This document shows positions 1-9,193 of a stretch of DNA of 64,000 bases, in pieces. Origin of the DNA: Nocardioides sp. Soil805 (GTDB lineage Bacteria > Actinomycetota > Actinomycetes > Propionibacteriales > Nocardioidaceae); contig NZ_LMSU01000001.1 of the NCBI RefSeq assembly GCF_001429625.1, positions 1,292,310 to 1,356,309 on the forward strand, written 5' to 3'. The position numbers and the translations under genes were made by a program. Position 1 is the first letter of the stretch. The number at the start of each line of letters is the position of its first letter. Under the pieces are notes generated by a model. The model saw only the letters and a program-made list of their open reading frames with translations, was not told where the DNA came from and did no database searches.

Positions 1-729
1 GCGCAGGTCGATCGCGGGCTCCTGGAGATCGTTGTGCAGCGCGGCGCCGAGCCGGTGCGGGTCGTGGGTCGCCAAGGCCGAGATCACCGCGGCGGCGGAG
101 GCAGGCTCGGGGTCGGCCCCCGGGAACATCTCGTCGAAGCGGCGGTAGACGGCCGGGGTCGACAGGCCTCCGGCGGAGGACGGTACGACGACCCACCACC
201 AGGGTCCGCTGTCGGCGATCGGCGTGACCAGCTCGCCCCGGCCGGTGCCGAGGGCGGTGCCGCCGATCAGCGCGAAGGGCACGTCGCTGCCGAGCTCGGC
301 GGCCAGCGCGAGGAGCTCGTCGTCGGGGGTCCCGGCGTCCCACAGCCGGTCCAGGGCGAGCAGGGCGGCGGCCGCGTCGGCCGACCCGCCCGCCATCCCC
401 CCGGCGACGGGGATCTCCTTGTGGACCAGGAAGTCGGCCGTCGGCTCGACCTCGACGCGGGCCGCCATCAGCGCGGTGGCCCGGGCGACGATGTTGTCGG
501 CGCCGACCGGCACGTCGGTCACGTCGACGTACGCCGCTCCGTGGGTGACGACGCGGAACGCCTCGTCCTCGGTGGCGACGAGCTCGTCGTGCAGCCCGAT
601 CGCCTGGTAGACGGTCTCGAGCGGGTGGAAGCCGTCCTCGCGGGCGGCGCCCACCCCGAGGTGCAGGTTGATCTTGGCGGAGGCTCGGACGTCGACGCTG
701 CGCGGCAGCCGACGCTCGGGGGTCACCAT
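1..729 (-). CDS. ispE: 4-diphosphocytidyl-2-C-methyl-D-erythritol kinase, C-terminus outside window
   Basis: IspE phosphorylates CDP-methylerythritol with ATP in the non-mevalonate isoprenoid pathway (cytoplasm). 243 codons are visible and the frame runs off the left edge, so the C-terminal part of a roughly 300-residue family member is missing. Seen: the N-terminal [10 protein letters not shown] segment and the glycine-rich GHMP-kinase ATP loop [11 protein letters not shown] near residue 100. I chose ATG at 729; GTG at 726 is in frame. The start overlaps the rsmA stop by a few bases, so the two are probably translationally coupled. The order tatD-rpfB-rsmA-ispE is also that of M. tuberculosis Rv1008-Rv1011. 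Confidence 0.93.
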   Translation of the reverse strand, partial: MVTPERRLPRSVDVRASAKINLHLGVGAAREDGFHPLETVYQAIGLHDELVATEDEAFRVVTHGAAYVDVTDVPVGADNIVARATALMAARVEVEPTADFLVHKEIPVAGGMAGGSADAAAALLALDRLWDAGTPDDELLALAAELGSDVPFALIGGTALGTGRGELVTPIADSGPWWWVVVPSSAGGLSTPAVYRRFDEMFPGADPEPASAAAVISALATHDPHRLGAALHNDLQEPAIDLR

Positions 730-1622
730 CCGCGACCGTCGCTGTCGCGGCGGCTCTCGTCCCACGGCATGCCCTCGGCGATCCGTGCGAACTCCTGCAC
801 GCCGATGACCTCGCCGCGGGTGGTCGGGTCGACGCCGGCGTGCACGAGCGCCGCCTCGGCCGCCTCGCCCGACCCGGCGAGCGGTCGCAGGGCGGCGCGC
901 AGCTGCTTGCGTCGCTGGGCGAAGGCCGCGTCCACCACCGCGAAGACCTGCTGGCGGGTGGCGGTGGTGACCGGCGGCTCCCGACGGGTCCATGCCACCA
1001 GGCCGGAGTCGACGTTGGGCGCGGGCCAGAAGACGTTGCGCCCGATCGTGCCCGCGCGGCGTACGTCGGCGAACCAGGCCGCCTTGACGCTGGGCACGCC
1101 GTAGGTCTTGGAGCCGGGGGGTGCGGCGAGCCGGTCGGCGACCTCGGCCTGCACCATCACCAGCCCGCGCTCGAGCGAGGGCAGCAGGGTGAGCATGTGC
1201 AGTAGCACCGGCACCGACACGTTGTAGGGCAGGTTGGCGACCAGCGCCGTGGGCGGCGGACCCGGCACGGACTCGACGCGCATCGCGTCGCCCAGCACCA
1301 CCTCGAAGCGGTCCGCCCGGTCCGGGGCGTGGGTCGCGATGGTCTCGGGCAGCAGGCCGGCCAGCGCCTCGTCGAGCTCGATGGCCACGACGCGACCGGC
1401 GACCTCGAGCAGCGCCAGGGTGAGCGAGCCCAGGCCGGGCCCGATCTCGACCACCACGTCGTCGGCCCCGACCTGCGACTCACGCACGATCCGGCGCACC
1501 GTGTTGGGGTCGATGACGAAGTTCTGGCCGCGCTGCTTGGTCGGCCGCAGGTCGAGCCGGGCGGCCAGCTGACGCACCTCCGCCGGACCGAGCAGGCTCG
1601 GTCCGGCGGAGGGGGTGGTCAT
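723..1622 (-). CDS. rsmA: 16S rRNA dimethyladenosine transferase RsmA/KsgA
   Basis: RsmA dimethylates two adjacent adenines near the 3' end of 16S rRNA (A1518/A1519 in E. coli numbering) using S-adenosylmethionine; it acts late in 30S assembly. The 299-residue protein shows the family opening [12 protein letters not shown], the SAM-binding [12 protein letters not shown], acidic ELDEAL, and the catalytic-region motif NLPYNVS. ATG at 1622 is preferred over an in-frame ATG at 1652 because it leaves a short gap after rpfB and starts at the conserved domain. A TAGCCT box lies seven bases upstream, so it may also be transcribed on its own. Its first codons contain a perfect 17-bp inverted repeat (separate entry). 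Confidence 0.95.
   Translation of the reverse strand: MTTPSAGPSLLGPAEVRQLAARLDLRPTKQRGQNFVIDPNTVRRIVRESQVGADDVVVEIGPGLGSLTLALLEVAGRVVAIELDEALAGLLPETIATHAPDRADRFEVVLGDAMRVESVPGPPPTALVANLPYNVSVPVLLHMLTLLPSLERGLVMVQAEVADRLAAPPGSKTYGVPSVKAAWFADVRRAGTIGRNVFWPAPNVDSGLVAWTRREPPVTTATRQQVFAVVDAAFAQRRKQLRAALRPLAGSGEAAEAALVHAGVDPTTRGEVIGVQEFARIAEGMPWDESRRDSDGRGW
1577..1612 (-). promoter_or_regulatory. Perfect 17-bp inverted repeat inside the first rsmA codons
   Basis: Positions 1577-1593 and 1596-1612 are exact reverse complements separated by AG, covering roughly codons 4 to 15 of rsmA. In mRNA this would form a hairpin with about 16 paired bases and a four-base loop, ten bases after the start codon. 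It encodes ordinary-looking sequence ([12 protein letters not shown]), so it is a coding-embedded structure that could slow initiation, attenuate transcription from rpfB, or be a chance codon palindrome. Confidence 0.6.
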
Positions 1623-1629
1623 GCGTCTC

Positions 1630-1635
1630 AGGCTA
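1630..1635 (-). promoter_or_regulatory. Putative -10 box of rsmA (TAGCCT, 7 nt before ATG)
   Basis: TAGCCT on the minus strand lies seven bases before the rsmA ATG, close to the leaderless-promoter spacing seen repeatedly in this window. It sits in the 30-base rpfB-rsmA gap and would give rsmA-ispE expression independent of rpfB. No convincing -35 is visible. Confidence 0.4.
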
Positions 1636-1652
1636 GTGCCCGAGGGATGCAC

Positions 1653-2982
<1,330 letters not shown>

Positions 2983-3072
2983 ACTCCTCGTGGCCGGTTC
3001 GGACGGGGTCGTGACGAGCGTCTCGGAGGGCTCGCGGGGCCTGCTGAGCGTGGAAATCGCCTCTCTCGTCAC

Positions 3073-3087
3073 ACGGGTCACACCCGT
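3073..3087. promoter_or_regulatory. Small inverted repeat downstream of tatD
   Basis: ACGGGT-CAC-ACCCGT is a 6-bp perfect inverted repeat four bases after the tatD stop. On the minus strand it is embedded in three GTGAC repeats (GTGACGGGTGTGACCCGTGTGAC spans 3069-3091). It could be a weak terminator or an operator for the rpfB promoter 100 bases downstream. Confidence 0.3.
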
Positions 3088-3091
3088 CACG

Positions 3092-3988
3092 TCACCAGGT
3101 TCCGCCGAATGCCCTCTCGGTGTTGGTGTCGATGGCGTGGCACAGCGCCTCCAGGTCGTCTCCCCGCACCTCGGCCATCGCGCGGACCGTCAGCGGCACG
3201 AGGTACGACGCGTTGGGGCGGCCGCGGTACGGCGTCGGGGTCAGGTACGGCGCGTCCGTCTCGACGAGCACCCGGTCGAGCGGGGTGACCGCGAGGGCGT
3301 TGCGCAAAGGGGCGGCGTTCTTGAAGGTGACCGTGCCGGCGAAGCTCAGGTGCGCCCCCCGGTCGAGGCACTGCCGGGCGAAGGCGTCGTCGCCGGAGAA
3401 GCAGTGCATCACCCAGCGCTCGGGCGCCCCCTCCTCGTCGATCACGCGGAGCACGTCGTCGTGGGCGTCGCGGTCGTGGATGACGAGCGTCTTGTCCAAC
3501 CTCTTGGCCAGGTCGATGTGCCGGCGGAAGCTCTCCTCCTGGATCCGCATGCCCTCCTCGCCGGTCCCGCTCTGTGCATTTCTGTAGCGGTCCAGGCCCG
3601 TCTCGCCGACGGCCCGCACCTTGTCGTGGGCGCCGGCCAGCCGCTCGATCTCGGCCATCGCCGCGTCGAGGTCGTCGACCCGGGGCGCCTCGTTGGGGTG
3701 CAGGGCGACCCCGGCGACCAGCTCGGGGTGACGCGCGGCCGCATCGACCGCCCACCGGGCGCCCGGCAGGTCGCAGCCGATCTGCACGATCCGGGCGACG
3801 TTGACGTCGCGGGCCAGCGCGATGGCCTCGGACGTCTCGACCCAGTCGCCGTCGGCGATGTCGAGGTGGCAGTGGTTGTCGACCACCGGCAGGGGCAACG
3901 GCTCGGGCGCGGCGGGGCGCTCGCGGTCGCGTCGGGACCCCGACGTCTCGTCGGTGGCGGCACGGCTGCGGGTCGGCTGGTCGGGCAT
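3092..3988 (-). CDS. tatD: TatD family metal-dependent DNase
   Basis: TatD proteins are TIM-barrel metallo-exonucleases acting on DNA (repair, DNA degradation) in the cytoplasm. The 298-residue protein has the metal ligands expected: DNHCHLD (His39, His41), VGETGLD, VIHDRD, MHCFSG and VETDAPYL. About 34 charged residues precede the domain, slightly longer than usual. The ATG at 3988 sits six bases behind TAACCT, fitting a leaderless mRNA. It follows rsmI after 22 bases; metG, which separates the two in several actinobacteria, is absent here. Confidence 0.93.
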   Translation of the reverse strand: MPDQPTRSRAATDETSGSRRDRERPAAPEPLPLPVVDNHCHLDIADGDWVETSEAIALARDVNVARIVQIGCDLPGARWAVDAAARHPELVAGVALHPNEAPRVDDLDAAMAEIERLAGAHDKVRAVGETGLDRYRNAQSGTGEEGMRIQEESFRRHIDLAKRLDKTLVIHDRDAHDDVLRVIDEEGAPERWVMHCFSGDDAFARQCLDRGAHLSFAGTVTFKNAAPLRNALAVTPLDRVLVETDAPYLTPTPYRGRPNASYLVPLTVRAMAEVRGDDLEALCHAIDTNTERAFGGTW

Positions 3989-3994
3989 GGACCG

Positions 3995-4000
3995 AGGTTA
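3995..4000 (-). promoter_or_regulatory. Leaderless -10 of tatD (TAACCT-N6-ATG)
   Basis: TAACCT on the minus strand is followed by exactly six bases and the tatD ATG, so the predicted first transcribed base is the start codon. It lies in the 22-base gap after rsmI. Confidence 0.5.
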
Positions 4001-4010
4001 GCGAGCGCCC

Positions 4011-4850
4011 TCAGGCGAGGTGGACCGCGGCGTAGACCTCGCGCTTGGGCAGCCCGGCGCGCCGGGCGACGTCGGCGATCGCCTCCTTGCGCGTGGCCCC
4101 GGCGGCCTCCTCGTCGGCCACGGCGGCCCGCAGGGAGTCGGGGTCGCTGCCGACCTCGGCGGCCGGCGCGGCGCCCTCGACCACGATGGTGACCTCGCCG
4201 CGCACGCCGTCCGCGGCCCAGGAGACGAGGTCGGCCAGCGGACCGCGGCGTACCTCCTCATGGGTCTTGGTCAGCTCGCGGCACACCGCCCCAGGACGGT
4301 CGCCGCCCAGGGCCTCGGCCATCGCGGCCAGCGCCGCCTCGGTGCGGTGGGGGGCCTCGAAGAACACCATCGTGCGCTCCTCGCGCGCCAGGTCCGCGAG
4401 CCGGCGCGAGCGCTCCCCCGCCTTGCGCGGCAGGAAGCCCTCGAAGCAGAACCGGTCGACCGGGAGCCCGCTCACGGCGAGCGCGGTGAGCACCGCGCTC
4501 GGCCCCGGCACGGCGGTGACCCGGACGTCGTGCTCGACGGCCGCGGCGACGAGGCGGTAGCCGGGGTCGCTGACACTGGGCATCCCGGCGTCGGTCACCA
4601 GCACGACCCGTTCCCCGGCGAGCAGCGCCTCGAGGAGCAGTGGCGTCCGGGCCGACTCGTTGCCCTCGAAGTAGGACACCACGCGCCCACCCAGGGTGAT
4701 GCCCAGGTCGCTGGTCAGCCGCTTGAGCCGACGGGTGTCCTCGGCGGCCACCACGTCGGCGCCGGTGAGCTCGGCCGCCAGCCGCGGCGGCGCGTCGCCG
4801 TACTGCCCGATCGGCGTCGCGGCCAGCACGAGCACCCCAGGAGCAGTCAT
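4011..4850 (-). CDS. rsmI: 16S rRNA (cytidine(1402)-2'-O)-methyltransferase RsmI
   Basis: RsmI methylates the ribose of C1402 in the ribosomal decoding centre. The 279-residue protein is a tetrapyrrole-methylase-fold SAM enzyme with ATPIG near the N-terminus, [25 protein letters not shown] and the FEAPHR motif that are hallmarks of the family. ATG at 4850 is six bases behind TACCCT (leaderless arrangement). It is divergent from the mannosyltransferase gene, the same pairing as Rv1003/Rv1002c in M. tuberculosis. Confidence 0.95.
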   Translation of the reverse strand: MTAPGVLVLAATPIGQYGDAPPRLAAELTGADVVAAEDTRRLKRLTSDLGITLGGRVVSYFEGNESARTPLLLEALLAGERVVLVTDAGMPSVSDPGYRLVAAAVEHDVRVTAVPGPSAVLTALAVSGLPVDRFCFEGFLPRKAGERSRRLADLAREERTMVFFEAPHRTEAALAAMAEALGGDRPGAVCRELTKTHEEVRRGPLADLVSWAADGVRGEVTIVVEGAAPAAEVGSDPDSLRAAVADEEAAGATRKEAIADVARRAGLPKREVYAAVHLA

Positions 4851-4856
4851 GGGGCG

Positions 4857-4862
4857 AGGGTA
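4857..4862 (-). promoter_or_regulatory. Leaderless -10 of rsmI (TACCCT-N6-ATG)
   Basis: TACCCT on the minus strand followed by six bases and the rsmI ATG. A copy of the motif on the opposite strand (4894) serves the divergent gene. Confidence 0.5.
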
Positions 4863-4893
4863 TCGGTGGGCACTCTCGGTGGGGCAGGCGAAC

Positions 4894-4899
4894 TAGAGT
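4894..4899 (+). promoter_or_regulatory. Leaderless -10 of the mannosyltransferase gene (TAGAGT-N6-GTG)
   Basis: TAGAGT followed by six bases and GTG at 4906. The preceding bases contain two copies of TCGGTGGG (around 4863 and 4876), but no clear -35. Confidence 0.5.
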
Positions 4900-4905
4900 G
4901 CCCGC

Positions 4906-6525
4906 GTGACCGCCCCGCCCACCGTCAGCCTGTCGCGGACGGCCGTCGGCAGCGAGGTGCCGCCCGCCGTCGAGCGGGCCCGGCCCCGCTGGCGCGGCGA
5001 GGACCCGGTCATCGGGTGGGCCGGCGCCCTGGTGGTCGCGGGACTGGCGTTCTTCCTCAGGTGGTGGCACCTCGGCACCCCGCACCAGTTCTCCTTCGAC
5101 GAGACCTACTACGCCAAGGACGCCTGGTCGATGCTGGGCAACGGCTACGTCCGCGAGTACGTCGAGGACGCCGACAAGTCCATCCTCAACGGCCAGCTCG
5201 GCGGGTTGTGGGAGTCCGGTCCGTCGATGATCGTCCACCCCGAGGCCGGCAAGTGGCTGATCGCGCTCGGGGAGAAGGCCTTCGGGATGGACCCCTTCGG
5301 CTGGCGGATCGCCGCCGCCGTCGTGGGCTCGCTGATGGTGCTGGTGATGTGCCGCTTCGTGCGGCGGGTGACCGGCTCGACCGCGCTCGGGCTGGTGGGC
5401 GGGCTCCTGCTGTCCCTGGACGGGTTGCACCTCGTGCTGTCCCGGCTGGCGCTGCTCGACATCTTCCTCGCCTTCTTCATCCTCTGCGGGGTCCACTGTG
5501 TCGTCGCGGACCGACAGTGGTTCCGCGAGCGGCTGGCCGCCGGGTCCACGCGGCTGCTCTTCCGGCCCTGGCTGCTGGCCGGCGGGGTGGCCTTCGGGAT
5601 GGCGGTCGGCACCAAGTGGACCGCCCTCTTCCCGCTGGCGGCCTTCGGGCTGCTGGCCTTCGCGTGGAGCTGGGGCGCCCGCCGGTCCTTCGGCCAGCGC
5701 CGCGCCCTGCTGCGGGCGGTGCTGCTCGACGGGGTGCCGGCCTTCCTCCACCTGGTCCTGGTCGCCCTCGTCGTCTACGTCGCGACCTGGACCGGCTGGC
5801 TGGTCCACGCCGGGGAGTACGAGAAGGCGCTCAGCAACACCCAGTACACGACCTACGGCGGCGGCGAGCAGTGGCCGACCGCCACCGAGCCCGACGCGGA
5901 CGGCCTCGGCGAGGTCGTCCAGTCGCTGCGCTCGCTCTGGTACTACCACCACGACGTCTACACGTTCCACGCCCACTTCCTCAACGACAGCGAGCACGTC
6001 TACGCCTCCAAGCCGGCCGGCTGGCTGCTGATGAGCCGGCCCGTCGGTGTCGACGCGCAGCTCGACATCAAGCCCGGCTCCCAAGGCTGCGACGCCCCCC
6101 GCGGCTCCGACTGCCTGCGCCAGGTGCTGCTGCTGGGCAACCCGCTGGTCTGGTGGGGCGGCGCCCTGGCGCTGCTGCTGGCGGTGGTGCGCTGGGTCGG
6201 TGCGCGCGACTGGCGCTTCGGCGTCGCGGTCGTCGGCACCGGGTCGACGTGGCTGCCGTGGCTGATGTACGACGACCGGCCGATCTTCATCTTCTACGCG
6301 ATCGCCTGCCTGCCCTTCGTCGTCCTCGCGATCGCGCTGGGCCTCGGCACCCTGGTCGGGCGCTCCGACGAGCCGAGCCCGCGCCGGACCGCCGGCGTCG
6401 TGGTCGCCGGGTCGTACGTCGTCCTCGTGCTGCTCGCCTTCGCGTGGTTCTGGCCGATCTGGACCGACCAGCTCATCACCCACTCGGAGTGGCTCGACCG
6501 CGTCTGGTTCACCCGCTGGATCTGA
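4906..6525 (+). CDS. pmt: Dolichyl-phosphate-mannose--protein mannosyltransferase (Pmt, GT39)
   Basis: Pmt transfers mannose from a polyprenyl-phosphate-mannose donor to Ser/Thr of proteins exported by Sec, at the cytoplasmic membrane. The 539-residue protein starts at GTG 4906, has about ten hydrophobic segments, and carries the conserved acidic pair of the first extracellular loop in FSFDETYYAKDAW, where the catalytic Asp is expected. The C-terminal four-helix region includes RPIFIFYAIA. Its synteny partner rsmI is immediately divergent, as in M. tuberculosis. Known substrates in actinobacteria are secreted lipoproteins and enzymes; RpfB and the LCP and sulfatase proteins in this window are possible clients (inference). 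Confidence 0.92.
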   Translation: MTAPPTVSLSRTAVGSEVPPAVERARPRWRGEDPVIGWAGALVVAGLAFFLRWWHLGTPHQFSFDETYYAKDAWSMLGNGYVREYVEDADKSILNGQLGGLWESGPSMIVHPEAGKWLIALGEKAFGMDPFGWRIAAAVVGSLMVLVMCRFVRRVTGSTALGLVGGLLLSLDGLHLVLSRLALLDIFLAFFILCGVHCVVADRQWFRERLAAGSTRLLFRPWLLAGGVAFGMAVGTKWTALFPLAAFGLLAFAWSWGARRSFGQRRALLRAVLLDGVPAFLHLVLVALVVYVATWTGWLVHAGEYEKALSNTQYTTYGGGEQWPTATEPDADGLGEVVQSLRSLWYYHHDVYTFHAHFLNDSEHVYASKPAGWLLMSRPVGVDAQLDIKPGSQGCDAPRGSDCLRQVLLLGNPLVWWGGALALLLAVVRWVGARDWRFGVAVVGTGSTWLPWLMYDDRPIFIFYAIACLPFVVLAIALGLGTLVGRSDEPSPRRTAGVVVAGSYVVLVLLAFAWFWPIWTDQLITHSEWLDRVWFTRWI

Positions 6526-6889
6526 GGCGCGCTCGCCTGCTGGCGGCCCTGCCGACCCCAGGGTGGCGGCACATCGCAGTGTCCGACTCCAGGGTGGCGG
6601 CACATCGCAGGCGGAGCACCGATCCGGGTGCGATCTGCCGCCACTCTGCGACGGGGCCCGCGATCTTCCGCCATCCTGCGGGCCCGCGGACCGAGTCGAC
6701 GGCAAGTGGCGGCGTACGACAGGCAGTTGCCCTTCGCACTCGTCGTACGCCGCCAGTTGAGCGACGCGGCCCGGGGCAACCCCCAGAGTGGCGGCACATC
6801 GCACGCGGATCACCGATCCGGCGCGATCTGCCGCCACCCTGCGACGAGGGCGCGATCTGCCGCCATCCTGCGGGCCCGGGGAAATGACG
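6526..6889. repeat. Intergenic cluster of a 19-bp GTGGCGGCA(C/G)ATCGC repeat in both orientations
   Basis: This non-coding stretch holds seven copies of a 19-bp core (AGGGTGGCGGCACATCGCA and variants). Plus orientation: 6560-6578, 6591-6609, 6785-6803. Minus orientation: 6629-6647, 6659-6677, 6822-6840, 6851-6869. In the middle a 14-bp perfect inverted repeat, TGGCGGCGTACGAC (6707-6720) and its complement (6742-6755), has a 21-base loop. The blocks 6589-6686 and 6785-6878 are diverged copies of one another, each holding one plus and two minus cores, so the whole is a duplicated module around a palindrome. I see no other copy of the core in the window. Confidence 0.85.
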
Positions 6890-6916
6890 AACGGCCCGCC
6901 GAAGAGGCGGGCCGTT
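6890..6916 (-). terminator. Hairpin terminator of tRNA-Ala
   Basis: AACGGCCCGCC (6890-6900) and GGCGGGCCGTT (6906-6916) pair perfectly with a five-base loop, ten bases past the 3' end of tRNA-Ala; the minus strand continues CGTCATTTCC, a weak U stretch. It is nearly the same stem as the terminator at 32870-32901. Confidence 0.75.
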
Positions 6917-6925
6917 GGTGCTGGG

Positions 6926-6998
6926 TGGAGGTGAGGGGACTCGAACCCCTGGCCTTCTCGATGCGAACGAGACGCGCTACCAGCTGCGCCACACCCCC
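6926..6998 (-). tRNA. tRNA-Ala(CGC)
   Basis: The 73 bases fold as a full cloverleaf: acceptor GGGGGTG/CACCTCC, D stem GCGC/GCGC, anticodon stem TCTCG/CGAGA with loop TTCGCAT (anticodon CGC, reads GCG), T stem AGGGG/CCCCT with TTCGAGT, discriminator A. The acceptor has the G3:U70 wobble that identifies alanine tRNAs. The encoded 3' end is ACCC, so CCA is not encoded and must be added. Confidence 0.96.
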
Positions 6999-7010
6999 AG
7001 ACGAGACGAA

Positions 7011-7016
7011 AAGATA
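7011..7016 (-). promoter_or_regulatory. -10 box of tRNA-Ala (TATCTT)
   Basis: TATCTT on the minus strand is 12 bases before the tRNA 5' end, a sensible -10 position with a short 5' leader for RNase P. TTGGGC 19 bases further upstream is a possible but poorly spaced -35. Confidence 0.5.
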
Positions 7017-7078
7017 CACCGGCGGTCCGGAGCGAGCCCAATCAGCCCCCGGGCGAGCCGTCCCGGTCGCCCGCCCGG

Positions 7079-7543
7079 TCAGCGCAGCAGGACCGACTCG
7101 ACCTCCTCGAGCGCCTGCCGGGCGTAGCTGCCCCACATCCGGGCGAAGACCGGCATCACCAGCCGTCCCGCCCCGGTCGGGGTCAGGTCCCACGCCCACG
7201 TGATGCGCGTCCCGGTGCCGACCGGCTCGAAGGACCACCGCCCGTCGATCGCCGACACCAGCGGCTTCATCGGGCCGTGCACGTCCCCGATCGCGTAGCC
7301 GAAGTGGTGCGGGCGCTCGAGGGACGTGAGCGTCTCGCGCATGGTGCCACCGTCGGCCAGCACGATGGTGCGGGTCTGGCCGACCTCGCCCCACGGGCCC
7401 ACCTGGTCGCGGACCTCGCGGATCGGGGGGATCGCCAGCATCCGGCGCCCGAAGAGCTCGGGCAACGGGTGCGGGAGCAGCCGGTCGAACGCCTCGGTGA
7501 CCGGGACGGGCACGGCGCGGGACGCCGAGAGGTGCAGGCTCAT
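7079..7543 (-). CDS. SRPBCC (START-like) family protein
   Basis: A 154-residue helix-grip protein of the SRPBCC/polyketide-cyclase superfamily: MSLHLSASRAVPVPVTEAFD opening, a central GEVGQTRTIVLADGG strand pair, FEPVGTGTRITWAWDL and a long C-terminal helix. Such proteins bind hydrophobic ligands; no specific ligand can be assigned. ATG at 7543 with TACGGT seven bases upstream is preferred to longer upstream frames, which would run into glpR. It stands alone between glpR and tRNA-Ala. Confidence 0.8.
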   Translation of the reverse strand: MSLHLSASRAVPVPVTEAFDRLLPHPLPELFGRRMLAIPPIREVRDQVGPWGEVGQTRTIVLADGGTMRETLTSLERPHHFGYAIGDVHGPMKPLVSAIDGRWSFEPVGTGTRITWAWDLTPTGAGRLVMPVFARMWGSYARQALEEVESVLLR

Positions 7544-7550
7544 GCCCGTC

Positions 7551-7556
7551 ACCGTA
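7551..7556 (-). promoter_or_regulatory. -10-like box (TACGGT-N7-ATG) of the SRPBCC gene
   Basis: TACGGT on the minus strand, seven bases before the ATG at 7543, in the 41-base gap after glpR. Confidence 0.4.
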
Positions 7557-7584
7557 CGGCGGGCGGCCCGGCCCGGGAAGGGCT

Positions 7585-8520
7585 TCAGGAACCGGTGGCG
7601 CGCCGCTCGGTGGCCGCGCGCTCGGCCTTGGCGGACGCCTCGCGCTCCTCGGCCTCGCGGGCCAGCGCGGAGTCGCTCTCGCTGCGGCCCGAGGACCACA
7701 CGCCGGTGGACTCCAGGTCGATGGTCTGGACCGTACGCCGCGTGGCGGCGGGCTTGGAGACATAGGTCGGCAGCGTCGTGGGCACCATGTCCCAGGACCC
7801 GGGGGCCCGCAGCACGGCAGCGACCGGCGCCTCGGAGGCGGCGGGCTCGACCTCGGGCTCCACGGCCCGCTCGACGACCGACTCGACGACGACGTCCATC
7901 TCCGCCTCCATGTGGCCGACCGCAGGGGAAGCGGGCTCGGACACGGTGGGAGCGGTGCGGGGGGCGACGGTGGAGACCGGCGCGCGTCGGGCAGCGGCCC
8001 GCTCGCCCTTGACCATCAGCCGGCAGGCGACCAGCCAGGCGACCAGCAGCGTGAGCGGCCCGGCGATCCAGGGCCACGCGAGGACCGACGCGACGGCGAG
8101 GCCGAGCACGACGACGTTGAGGGCCAGGACCGCGCCGAGCACCCGGCGGCGGCGGCGGGCGGCCTGCTGGGCGGCGACGCGGGACGCGGGGAGCGGGGCG
8201 GCGGACGCAGCGGGGGCGGACGATCCGGTCGACACGGCGGCCGACGTCGGCGCGCCCGCGAGCGGCGTACCGGAGGAGGAGGAACGCGTGGAGGCCTTGG
8301 TCGAGACCGTGGGGCTCGACGCGGCGCGTCCCGGGGTCACCACCAGGCGGGCCTCGCGGCGGCCGACGGGCTCGCGACGGGCCAGCACCCGCATGGTGTG
8401 CGAGAAGCGCTCGACGGAGCGGCTCCGCACCGCCTCGTCATGGTGCTGGAGCGCCTTGGGGATGAGGTAGACGGCCCAGGCCACCGCCAGGGCGACGAAG
8501 ATCAGTGCGCTCGGGTCCAC
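7585..8520 (-). CDS. glpR: Divisome membrane protein GlpR/SepX
   Basis: GlpR (Corynebacterium) and SepX (Streptomyces) are membrane proteins of the actinobacterial division and growth machinery; GlpR is the receptor for the gephyrin-like protein Glp. The 311-residue protein has an N-terminal membrane helix (about 4-22), a long Ser/Ala-rich linker, two adjacent helices (about 127-148 and 150-168), an acidic linker, and the conserved C-terminal motif SWDMVPTTLPTYVSKP. It is the last gene of the cluster that also encodes Glp/MoeA. The start is GTG at 8520, six bases behind TAACCT. Assignment rests on the C-terminal motif, topology and synteny with Rv0996. Confidence 0.85.
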   Translation of the reverse strand: MDPSALIFVALAVAWAVYLIPKALQHHDEAVRSRSVERFSHTMRVLARREPVGRREARLVVTPGRAASSPTVSTKASTRSSSSGTPLAGAPTSAAVSTGSSAPAASAAPLPASRVAAQQAARRRRRVLGAVLALNVVVLGLAVASVLAWPWIAGPLTLLVAWLVACRLMVKGERAAARRAPVSTVAPRTAPTVSEPASPAVGHMEAEMDVVVESVVERAVEPEVEPAASEAPVAAVLRAPGSWDMVPTTLPTYVSKPAATRRTVQTIDLESTGVWSSGRSESDSALAREAEEREASAKAERAATERRATGS

Positions 8521-8526
8521 ATGTGG

Positions 8527-8532
8527 AGGTTA
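8527..8532 (-). promoter_or_regulatory. Leaderless -10 of glpR (TAACCT-N6-GTG)
   Basis: TAACCT on the minus strand, six bases before the glpR GTG, within the 88-base gap after rimJ. It would let glpR be transcribed separately from the moa/moe genes. Confidence 0.5.
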
Positions 8533-8608
8533 GGTTCGCCAGCACACCATGGGGCGGATGTCTACAGGTGTGTCGCGAAACAACTGGTGTGACTCGTGTG
8601 AAACACCC

Positions 8609-9193
8609 TCACGAGAGCCGTCCCAGCACGGGTCCGGGACACTCCTCGACGGTGACCGCGAAGATCCGGTGGTCGCGCCATGCCCCGTCGATGTGGAGGA
8701 AGAACGGGGCGTAGCCGACCTCGCGGATGCCGAGCTTCTCCACGACGCGCAGCGAGTTGGAGTTCTCGGGGCGGATGCAGATCTCGACCCGGTGCAGGCC
8801 CACCTCGCCGAAGAGGTGGTCGATGACCATCGCCACGGCCTGAGGCATGACGCCGCGGCCGGCGAACTCGCGACCCAGCCAGTACCCGATGGAGGCGAAC
8901 TGAGCCGAGCCGCGCACGATGTTGTTGACCGTCACCTGGCCGGCGAACACCCCGTCGACCTCGACGGCGAACGGCATCGCGTGGCCCTGTCGTGCCAGTC
9001 GCAGCAGCCGGCGTGCCACCTGCCGGTAGCTGCCCGCCCGCTTGCCGGCACCGGGCGGCATCGTCGCGTCCCACGGTCGCAGCCAGTCGGCGTTACGGCT
9101 GCGCAGCTCGCGCCACGCGGAGCTGTCGCCGGTCTCGAGCGGCCGGACCACGACGTCCCCGTGGACGAGCCGCGCCGGCCAGCCCGGGGTCAC
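8609..9193 (-). CDS. rimJ: RimJ/RimL-type GNAT N-acetyltransferase
   Basis: A 194-residue GNAT acetyltransferase of the RimJ/RimL group, which acetylate protein N-termini (RimJ: ribosomal S5) with acetyl-CoA. Seen: RPLETGDSSAWRELRSRN at the N-terminus, the SIGYWLGREFAGRGVMPQAV acetyl-CoA loop, and ENSNSLRVVEKLG. GTG at 9193 overlaps the moaB stop as GTGA, indicating coupled translation. Same position as Rv0995 in M. tuberculosis, so rimJ is a positional symbol; the real substrate is unproven. Confidence 0.85.
   Translation of the reverse strand: MTPGWPARLVHGDVVVRPLETGDSSAWRELRSRNADWLRPWDATMPPGAGKRAGSYRQVARRLLRLARQGHAMPFAVEVDGVFAGQVTVNNIVRGSAQFASIGYWLGREFAGRGVMPQAVAMVIDHLFGEVGLHRVEICIRPENSNSLRVVEKLGIREVGYAPFFLHIDGAWRDHRIFAVTVEECPGPVLGRLS

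Noticed and set aside
4258..7041. 927-codon minus-strand frame over pmt and the repeat cluster
   Set aside because: Runs through the pmt gene, the 19-bp repeats, tRNA-Ala and into rsmI; low-complexity translation with no family similarity.
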